The translations under genes and the position numbers were made by a program. Shown here in pieces: positions 52,537 through 57,795 of a DNA stretch of 57,795 nucleotides. The stretch is from assembly GCA_012034805.1 (NCBI GenBank), contig JAAUOP010000011.1, positions 1 to 57,795 of the forward strand, in the 5' to 3' direction. Source of the DNA: Synechococcales cyanobacterium CRU_2_2. GTDB taxonomy: Bacteria > Cyanobacteriota > Cyanobacteriia > PCC-9006 > JAAUQQ01. Every line of letters starts with the position of its first letter. Position 1 is the first letter of the stretch. The notes under the pieces are model-generated. The model did not search any database and was not told the DNA's origin. It saw only the letters and a program-made list of their open reading frames with translations.

Positions 52537-53130
52537 GTGCATTCTTCCACTTTCAAGCTTTCGGACAGACTCTGGGTCTGGCTGGCGCTGACGCTGACCC
52601 TCGGCGGTGCGGTTTCGCTGCGGGTGCCGCCGTCGGCAATGGCTCAGACTGGGTCGGTGTGGCGATCGCTCCAAACCCAAGAGGGGCATTTCAGCATTTT
52701 GATGCCGGGAGAGAGCGATCGCACCACCCAGTCTGTCCGCATCCTGGGCCGATCTGCTACGAAAATTAGCCTGAGCGCGACGCAGTGGCAGCACGGCGCT
52801 CGCTACCAAGTCAGCTGGATTGATCTACCAAACTCGCTCCGGAAGCGGGGCGATCGCCAACGAACGTTGCTTTTTGAGGACACACTTACTCAACTGGCAC
52901 AGGAGTTGGATGGCCAACTGCTCCAGGAAACCGATCTGACCTTGGCAGGTCACCCAGGCAAACAATACCGGCTGAGCCATTGGGTCGAGGGCGAGGCTTA
53001 CGTGGTCACGAGTCGGGCGTTTTGGGTGGGGCCTCGTTTTTTCCAGATTTCTGTTGCGCTGCCAGAGCGCTTTGCTCCAGGACTGGAGGGCAGTACCCAG
53101 GGATTTCTCAAGTCCTTTCGGATACGGTAG
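52537..53130 (+). CDS. Secreted hypothetical protein, paralog B
   Basis: 197 residues from a GTG at 52537, with AGAGGA seven bases upstream. Signal peptide LWVWLALTLTLGGAVSLRV then PPSAMAQT. The mature domain is parallel to paralog A: EGHFSILMPGESDRTTQ, WQHGARYQVSWIDL, a helix of LLFEDTLTQLAQEL, DLTLAGHPGKQYRL, EAYVVTSRAFWVGPRFFQISVALP and GFLKSFRI. It is 60 bp downstream of paralog A on the same strand, so probably one operon. The identity between the two is moderate, so the duplication is old. No enzymatic residues stand out; a structural or binding role is likely. Confidence 0.8.
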   Translation: MHSSTFKLSDRLWVWLALTLTLGGAVSLRVPPSAMAQTGSVWRSLQTQEGHFSILMPGESDRTTQSVRILGRSATKISLSATQWQHGARYQVSWIDLPNSLRKRGDRQRTLLFEDTLTQLAQELDGQLLQETDLTLAGHPGKQYRLSHWVEGEAYVVTSRAFWVGPRFFQISVALPERFAPGLEGSTQGFLKSFRIR

Positions 53131-53182
53131 CGTGCCTTGCTTGGGGGCCTGTTAGCTTCATTGGTGAAGTCTGTTGCATAGT

Positions 53183-53449
53183 CTAACTCGCCTGCGCTTG
53201 CTCTTGTCGCCGACTGCAAATCAATTCGTCGGCCAAGCTAATACCAGGGGCCAGTTCCTTGAAGATGCCTTTTAAGACTTGAATCTGGGTTTGAAGGCGC
53301 GCGATACGGAGGTTTCCGTCGGGTTCGAGGATGAGGATTAATCGATCGCCGGGGTGCCAGTCGAGGCTGGCGCAAACGCTATCGCGTAGTGTTATTTGGC
53401 CTGCTTCTTGAAGTTCGATTGGATGAGATTGGAGGGGAGGGTTCAGCAT
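53183..53449 (-). CDS. AbrB/MazE-type antitoxin, apparently without a toxin
   Basis: 88 residues. The swapped-hairpin AbrB/SpoVT domain is clear: IELQEAGQITLRDSVCASLDWHPGDRLILILEPDGNLRIARL, then a helical neutralising tail (IQVLKGIFKELAPGISLADELICSRRQEQ). This form is normally the VapB-like partner of a PIN-domain toxin that starts just after it. Downstream on this strand (below 53183) there are only 52 bp before the convergent stop of paralog B, so the toxin is missing. It is an orphan antitoxin left after toxin loss, or a stand-alone repressor. Confidence 0.85.
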   Translation of the reverse strand: MLNPPLQSHPIELQEAGQITLRDSVCASLDWHPGDRLILILEPDGNLRIARLQTQIQVLKGIFKELAPGISLADELICSRRQEQAQAS

Positions 53450-53604
53450 GATATTTGATGGACATCGGTGGTGGTGGCTTGTGGGAGGGTGACGTGGGTG
53501 ATCATGGGTGTCTGCGTTCCAGGGATGGGGAGATGGTCGCGGTTTCTATTGTATTGCGATCGCCTGTATCGCGATCGCCCCTAAGGCTGCTGGGGCCGGG
53601 GCAA

Positions 53605-53799
53605 ATGCGAGGGGGTACAAAATTATTGGCGAAGTTGAAGATAAAGGGCAAGCCGAAGAAATCTTCTCCGGGGCAAAAATCCCTGTGGGATGAATGGGAT
53701 GCACCGTTGGAGGAGATCGAACGGGTGGCGGAAAAATTTGTGCTGGCAAATTGTTTTAATCCGGACTATGCCAGACTTCAATTTCGTTATTCACCATAA
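53605..53799 (+). CDS. Doubtful small protein or gene fragment
   Basis: 64 codons from the ATG at 53605: basic (LLAKLKIKGKPKKSSPGQKS), then WDEWDAPLEEIERVAEKFVLANCFNPDYARLQ. The second half looks like real protein, but no family is recognised and the first half could be a shifted frame (the alternative frame reads YKIIGEVEDKGQAEEIF). It is best treated as a possible 3' remnant. Confidence 0.3.
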   Translation: MRGGTKLLAKLKIKGKPKKSSPGQKSLWDEWDAPLEEIERVAEKFVLANCFNPDYARLQFRYSP

Positions 53800-53914
53800 T
53801 TAAAGAATAAGTTGCTACTGGTTGATGGTTCCAGGTAACGAATTTTTGAAAGGGTTGATTTAATCTCAGAATAGCAACCTGATAAATCCTTAAAAACGCT
53901 AGGACTTTCTCGTG

Positions 53915-55531
53915 CTATATTTCACAGGTCTCTACGCGTGAGAAGAGACACCATGCAAACATCACCCACCCCGCCCTCGCATCCCACCCTACACCCATCA
54001 CATAAATAGGTAATTCTCCTTGAGAAGAAAGAGAAGGGTCGAATCTAAGATCTGAATAGTCCACGTATGTAGTTATTTGATTCTTCCAGCCTACTCTAAC
54101 GCAAAATTGATCCCAGTTTTTGAGAGAGATTGTGGGGCTGCCGCAGTCCTCCCAAATCTTTTTCTGAACGCTAAATCCAAAATGACCGCCACTGGCCGTC
54201 ACCCAGAGTTGGTCAATGGTTTTGAGATCTTTGCAGGGAAAAATCTTGAGGCTTGCAGCATCAAGCCAGCCGTCACTGACTCGATTGGCGGCCTTCAGCA
54301 TAACTTGAAGGGTCTCTTGGTCGGCTTCTCGCCATTGGCCAGCCTTGAGCAGGTCGCGCAGCTTGCGGTAGTCCACGCCCTTTTCGGAATCAAGGGCGAT
54401 GGCATCAAGGGGATGCTGGGCTGGTGGTTTGGGAGTTGTGGGTTTGGGGGCTGGTGGTTTGGCTGCGGGAGCTTTGGGAGCCGGGGGTTGCGGGGCCGGG
54501 GATTTGGGCACAGATTGATTGCCAGACGGGGGCTCCGGCTTTGATCCCCCTAAATTTCCCTTGGGAAGGGGGACTTCAGTCACAGGCATTGAGCTAGATT
54601 TTACCGGCGTTGTCGCAGCTTGCCGTAACTTTACCTTCAGTTCAACAATCTCATCTAGCGCCTCAGGATCCAATCCCCGACTGGCAATATTCACCCGTAA
54701 CCAACACTGCAGCGCCAATCGAAAATCACCCGCTTTCTCCGCTCGAAATGCATCCATTTTTAGCGCATTCAAATCCTCCGGACGCGAATGCTGCGGCATC
54801 AAAATCAAGTTGGATTTATTGATCGGTTCCGCGATCGAATAGGGAACCTGATTCACCCTTTCCCCCCAATAATCTCGCACCACTTCCGGCACCCGCCGCT
54901 TCAAATACTCATCCAACCGCGCCACCGTCGCACATCCCCCCTGTACGCCCAATCCCTCCAACAACACCTTCGTAAACGCCCCCCGCCCATCGTCCGGCAA
55001 CTCATAGGAAAACTGATTCGGACTACAGGAAAACAAACTAATCACACCCGTTTGCTTGCACTCCCGCCCCGTCTCATCGCCAATCCCCTTGCCATCCTTC
55101 CGCCCAGCATTGCGGCAAGCATCCAACATCATCACCACATTATCCGCCCCGCACCCCCGCAGCCACTCCGACACCTGGGCCGTCGAAATCCCCGACTCTG
55201 CGACATCATCCGGATCGCCATCGATCGGCATCAAAAAATCTCGCTCACCATCGCGCATCCCATGACCGCTAAAAAAGAACCAAAAATTATCGCCATCCCC
55301 CATAAACGGCTTCGCAAACGTATCCCGCATTACCCGGCGCAAATTGTTGCGCGTCGGCTTCATCGACACCCCATTCACCGCCAGGGCATCCTCCGCAAAG
55401 TAATAGACCCGATCGAACCCCACCTCCCGCTCCAGAAACGTCTTCATCGCCCAGGCATCCTGCCTCGCACAACTCAGCGATTGCAAAAACTCGTAATTAT
55501 TAACCCCAATCACGATCGCCTCGCTCGTCAT
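53915..55531 (-). CDS. Caspase-like protease (C14) with C-terminal GUN4 domain
   Basis: 538 residues. The caspase p20-like domain (1-250) starts AIVIGVNNYEFLQSLSCARQDAWAM and has the catalytic His in FFFSGHGMRDG near 90 and Cys in VVMMLDACRNAG near 140. A helical region is followed by a Pro/Lys/Ala linker (about 325-385, PAPKAPAAKPPAPKP type). The C terminus is a GUN4 domain (about 392-510): YRKLRDLLKAGQWREADQETLQVML, GWLDAASLKIFPCKDLKTIDQLWV, GHFGFSVQKKIWEDCG and WDQFCVRVGWK. GUN4 binds tetrapyrroles and activates Mg-chelatase in chlorophyll synthesis. Fused here, it could make the protease respond to porphyrins or to a partner. The start overlaps the preceding gene by 4 bp. Confidence 0.93.
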   Translation of the reverse strand: MTSEAIVIGVNNYEFLQSLSCARQDAWAMKTFLEREVGFDRVYYFAEDALAVNGVSMKPTRNNLRRVMRDTFAKPFMGDGDNFWFFFSGHGMRDGERDFLMPIDGDPDDVAESGISTAQVSEWLRGCGADNVVMMLDACRNAGRKDGKGIGDETGRECKQTGVISLFSCSPNQFSYELPDDGRGAFTKVLLEGLGVQGGCATVARLDEYLKRRVPEVVRDYWGERVNQVPYSIAEPINKSNLILMPQHSRPEDLNALKMDAFRAEKAGDFRLALQCWLRVNIASRGLDPEALDEIVELKVKLRQAATTPVKSSSMPVTEVPLPKGNLGGSKPEPPSGNQSVPKSPAPQPPAPKAPAAKPPAPKPTTPKPPAQHPLDAIALDSEKGVDYRKLRDLLKAGQWREADQETLQVMLKAANRVSDGWLDAASLKIFPCKDLKTIDQLWVTASGGHFGFSVQKKIWEDCGSPTISLKNWDQFCVRVGWKNQITTYVDYSDLRFDPSLSSQGELPIYVMGVGWDARAGWVMFAWCLFSRVETCEI

Positions 55532-55914
55532 CCATCCACCCGCTTAAACTTCAACTTAATCGACCCCTTCGCCTCCGCCTTGCCTCCAGCAATCAGCTTT
55601 ACCTCACCCCCAGCGGTGATCTCGATCGACATTTCCACCTCGTCCAACTTCAGGCTCGACGTCTTGCCCTCAGACTTCGTCGCCGTCAACTGCGCCTGCT
55701 GCTCCGCCTGACGAAACAACCGCCCGACCACCTTCAAAAACTGACTCATCCGCTGCTCCAGCTCCGCCACGCTCAGCTTTCTTGCCGCCGCCAACGTCTC
55801 TGTCACAACCCCTCGAATATTGCCGCCCTTCTGCCCAGCCCCAGACTCACTGAGCCCATCCCCCTCACTCACCACCACCCACAAAAACTCATCTTGATCG
55901 TCCACCATACTCAT
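55528..55914 (-). CDS. Pepco/Trypco-like partner of the caspase-GUN4 protein
   Basis: 128 residues from the ATG at 55914 (MSMVDDQDEFLWVVVSEGD); ATGs at 55935 and 55908 are alternatives. A strand-rich start, then LSVAELEQRMSQFLKVVGRLFRQAEQQ (helix), and the ending LKLDEVEMSIEITAGGEVKLIAGGKAEAKGSIKLKFKRV. That ending, (L)xEVE(M/L)S(I/V)E(I/V)..GEV.L.....E..G...L.FKR, matches the small adaptor domains (Pepco/Trypco type) found next to caspases, trypsins and other effectors in bacterial conflict systems. Its last 4 bp overlap the caspase gene, so translation is coupled and the products probably act together. Confidence 0.7.
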   Translation of the reverse strand: MSMVDDQDEFLWVVVSEGDGLSESGAGQKGGNIRGVVTETLAAARKLSVAELEQRMSQFLKVVGRLFRQAEQQAQLTATKSEGKTSSLKLDEVEMSIEITAGGEVKLIAGGKAEAKGSIKLKFKRVDG

Positions 55915-56026
55915 CCCCCGATCGATGTCCTCCATTATACCGGGGCATTTCCTCACCTCGGAGCAAAATAGACCGCAGTGGCATAACTTCATGGATTCAA
56001 TCAATCATTGGAATTGGAATTGAAAT

Positions 56027-56365
56027 TTACAGGAAAAGAACCATCCTCAATCCTTCATCCACCTCCTCCTGCAAAGAGTCTGGAAGCCTGCCAACCCGGT
56101 CATCTAAAACGGTTTTATCGATCGTGAAAACCTGAGAAACATTGATCACCGAATCCTTCGGCAACCCCACAGCCTGAGCGGGAAGCATCACATTCCCCGG
56201 AGCCTCCGCCAATCGAAGATTAGAGGTAATAATCACCACAACGACCGTTTGAACACGACTTTGATTAAAAACATCATCCTGAACAATCAAAACAGGACGA
56301 CGATTACCCGGCCCTGAGCCCGTAGGTTCGGGCAAACTCGCCCACCAAATTTCACCCCGATACAT
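56027..56365 (-). CDS. mazF: MazF/PemK-type mRNA interferase toxin
   Basis: 112 residues from the ATG at 56365. Family signature: MYRGEIWWASLPEPTGSGPGNRRPVLIVQDD, FNQSRVQTVVVVIITSNLRLAEAPGNV, then LPKDSVINVSQVFTIDK with the conserved Ser-Gln-Thr region. MazF toxins cut single-stranded RNA at short sites. The start overlaps the antitoxin stop by one base (TAATG), the classic coupled arrangement. It lies downstream of its antitoxin and upstream of the caspase unit on the same strand, with a 110-bp gap. Confidence 0.95.
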   Translation of the reverse strand: MYRGEIWWASLPEPTGSGPGNRRPVLIVQDDVFNQSRVQTVVVVIITSNLRLAEAPGNVMLPAQAVGLPKDSVINVSQVFTIDKTVLDDRVGRLPDSLQEEVDEGLRMVLFL

Positions 56366-56601
56366 TACCAATCCTCTTTGGATAGCGTCGTCAATTGCAT
56401 CTGAGTCAAAACTGAATCAGTCGCAGCAGGCTCTTCTGCATAAAGTTCATTGAGCTTACTGAGAATCCGATCGCGATTGTATTGCCGCAGATAGGACTTC
56501 AGCGCCTTTGCATATAGCTCACTTCGCGATAAGCCAAGTCGTTTTGCGAGTGATTCTGCTTCTTTAAAAATTAGATCTGGTAGAGATATGGCTGTTTTCA
56601 T
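56365..56601 (-). CDS. mazE: MazE-like ribbon-helix-helix antitoxin
   Basis: 78 residues from the ATG at 56601 (MKTAISLPDLIFKEAESLAKRLGLSRSELYAKAL): a ribbon-helix-helix DNA-binding domain, then YLRQYNRDRILSKLNELYAEEP and a flexible acidic toxin-binding tail (TLSKEDW). An in-frame ATG at 56625 would add eight hydrophobic residues not typical of the family. It should neutralise MazF and autorepress the pair. The upstream region (56602-56640) has GTTATAACT repeated as CTATAGTTATAACG/AGTTATACC words, a possible operator. Confidence 0.92.
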   Translation of the reverse strand: MKTAISLPDLIFKEAESLAKRLGLSRSELYAKALKSYLRQYNRDRILSKLNELYAEEPAATDSVLTQMQLTTLSKEDW

Positions 56602-56880
56602 TGAGACTATAGTTATAACGCTCATCCGCTACAGTTATACCTTAGTTATACCAAGAATGACAACCGATGCAGTCACGTCTCCCTGTCGCCCGACTCTCAT
56701 CCTAGAGCCGCGCCAACGTCACAGGCCGCAACCACCTCACCGTCGCCTTGATCGGAAGCGAAATGCGCTAGAGATGAAATGTCGATGGGGCAAGGGATAG
56801 GTCGATCGAATTCGCGTTTTCGATAGAAAAAATTGGGGAATACTAGAACCACTCAGGTTTCGCATCCGCAGGTTCTAACC

Positions 56881-57525
56881 GTGAATCTTTCTCCATCTCT
56901 CTCTCAATCTCTTTCCCAATCTTTGACGATCGCGATCGCCACGACCCTCCTCTGGAGCGGACTCACGCCCTCAGCGCGATCGGAAACCATCCAAGCCGAA
57001 GCCAGCTCCTCTAGCTCCGTTCCCTTCGACAGCATGGCCTACTGGCAGCAGCGCACCGTTTGGCGAACGGTCGAAGTCCCCACAGGCGGTTTTAGCATTT
57101 TGATGCCGGAGCAACCCCGCTACTTCACCCAGGGCAGCAGCGATGCTCCGCTGGAGGAACAAAACTTCGTCACGGCGATCGAGTCTAGTTATGGGGCGCT
57201 CTACATGGTGGGCTGGAGTGGCGCTCCGAGGGCGATCGCCTGGGATACTGCAGCCCAGGCTGAACTGTTTGAGGATGAACGCCAAGCCTTAATCCACAAC
57301 TTTGACGGTGAACTCTTGCAAGCTGAGGATGTTGAGATTCGGGGAAATCCGGGCAAAGGCTACAAACTCCTCGGGCAAGTGGACGGTGAGCCGTATGTCA
57401 TGACCCATCGGTCTTATTTGATGGGCGATCGCCTCTACCAAATCACAGTCGTGGTGCCCGCATCCCGCGCACCGGGGTTCGTTGGCATGGCAGAGGGATT
57501 TATCCAATCCTTTCAACCGCTCTGA
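56881..57525 (+). CDS. Secreted hypothetical protein, paralog C
   Basis: 214 residues from a GTG at 56881; a TTG at 56833 is less likely because the GTG places a signal peptide right at the N terminus (VNLSPSLSQSLSQSLTIAIATTLLWSG, with SARSET near the cleavage site). The mature domain matches paralogs A and B: TGGFSILMPEQPRYFTQ, SYGALYMVGWSGAP, a helix of ELFEDERQALIHNF, DVEIRGNPGKGYKL, EPYVMTHRSYLMGDRLYQITVVVP and GFIQSFQPL. It lies 3.7 kb from paralog B, across the conflict cluster, so that cluster may have been inserted between the paralogs or the paralog copied across. Confidence 0.8.
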   Translation: MNLSPSLSQSLSQSLTIAIATTLLWSGLTPSARSETIQAEASSSSSVPFDSMAYWQQRTVWRTVEVPTGGFSILMPEQPRYFTQGSSDAPLEEQNFVTAIESSYGALYMVGWSGAPRAIAWDTAAQAELFEDERQALIHNFDGELLQAEDVEIRGNPGKGYKLLGQVDGEPYVMTHRSYLMGDRLYQITVVVPASRAPGFVGMAEGFIQSFQPL

Positions 57526-57528
57526 GCT

Positions 57529-57566
57529 TCTCAGGTTGCTTCTCAGACTGCTTCTCAGGCTGCCCC
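57529..57566. repeat. 12-bp tandem repeat between convergent genes
   Basis: Three units of GCTTCTCAGGTT/GCTTCTCAGACT/GCTTCTCAGGCT between paralog C and the right-edge gene. Confidence 0.88.
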
Positions 57567-57795
57567 AGTTGCCCCCAAGGCCTCAATCACTGCCCCATGT
57601 AAAATCCCATTGCTCGCCACAATCCCCGTATTGTTGGCGAGCGTACTTCCCTGGGTAAAGTCCAGGGGATTGCCATGGCGATCGCTCACCTTGCCCCGGC
57701 TTCCTCTAGAACGACCACCCCCGCTGCCGTGGTCCCAATATTCCTCCTTGCGGTTGAGGTACTTCCCCCGAAGGTAGCCGCAAATAGAGATCCGC
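57555..57795 (-). pseudogene. C-terminal part of an inositol-phosphatase-family enzyme (probably 3'(2'),5'-bisphosphate nucleotidase), frameshifted
   Basis: Read leftward from the edge, three frames together give ADLYLRLPSG, then KYLNRKEEYWDHGSG, then VVVLEEAG, then KVSDRHGNPLDFTQGS and GIVASNGILHGAVIEAL. This is the family's C-terminal half, with the metal-site Asp in WDH. The breaks coincide with G runs (minus strand): G5 at 57765-57769 and G5 at 57718-57722, each one base too long, and G4 at 57694-57697, one too short. Three indels within 75 bp suggest either decay or sequencing trouble in G runs. The gene continues off the window. Confidence 0.7.

Noticed and set aside
54788..55711. Long plus-strand open frame (307 codons) across the caspase gene
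   Set aside because: It lies antisense to the caspase and adaptor genes, its protein is dominated by His/Pro/Arg/Ile with no motif, and it reflects codon bias of the real strand.

Overview
The window is cyanobacterial chromosome. It carries psbA (photosystem II D1), a PatA-type response regulator, a GUN4 domain, a CRTISO-like oxidoreductase and many copies of the HIP1 octamer GCGATCGC. A filamentous freshwater or soil type is plausible, but the genus cannot be read from the sequence. There is no rRNA, CRISPR array or intact transposase. One tRNA-Ala(GGC) is present.

Layout. 1-7.2 kb is accessory: a frameshifted TPR gene and a decayed relative (3.6-3.95 kb) flank a GIY-YIG nuclease, a helical-repeat protein and an Rpn-type PD-(D/E)XK protein, followed by two Uma2 nucleases, crcB and an Arg/Ser-rich repeat protein. 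7.2-16 kb is signalling: PATAN-REC regulator, Ser/Thr kinase, pentapeptide-repeat protein, a TPR-DUF4870 membrane protein split at an A9 run, a MITE, and a convergent response regulator/histidine kinase pair. 16-24.7 kb has an RTX-serine hydrolase fusion, a carotenoid-isomerase-like enzyme, two unknowns, a STAND NTPase and a newly noticed 46-residue membrane protein. 24.8-42 kb is mostly housekeeping: xseB, xseA, recA, an FHA protein, an alpha/beta hydrolase lacking its nucleophile, psbA, a K+ channel, a Ca2+/cation antiporter, an ArsS pair, tRNA-Ala, a methylglyoxal synthase-lipid kinase fusion and two SDR enzymes.

42.1-47.2 kb is the most striking part. A three-gene operon encodes a winged-helix-like protein, a large AAA-type ATPase and a protein fusing a Cas4/RecB-like Fe-S nuclease to a complete FtsK motor. 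I know no named system with this composition; it is a candidate DNA-processing or anti-invader system. 47.6-53.1 kb encodes cell-envelope proteins: a holin-like protein, two peptidoglycan-binding proteins (one with a c-type heme motif) and two of three paralogous secreted proteins; the third is at 56.9 kb. 53.2-56.6 kb is a conflict cluster: an orphan AbrB-type antitoxin, a caspase-GUN4 protein coupled to a Pepco/Trypco-like partner, and mazEF. The right edge holds the broken end of an inositol-phosphatase-family gene.

Two patterns run through the whole window. Short tandem duplications (12-20 bp units) are unusually common, in frame in genes and also between genes. At least six genes are interrupted by single-base indels, several in homopolymers, so sequencing error, transcriptional slippage and real decay must be told apart before those genes are called dead.
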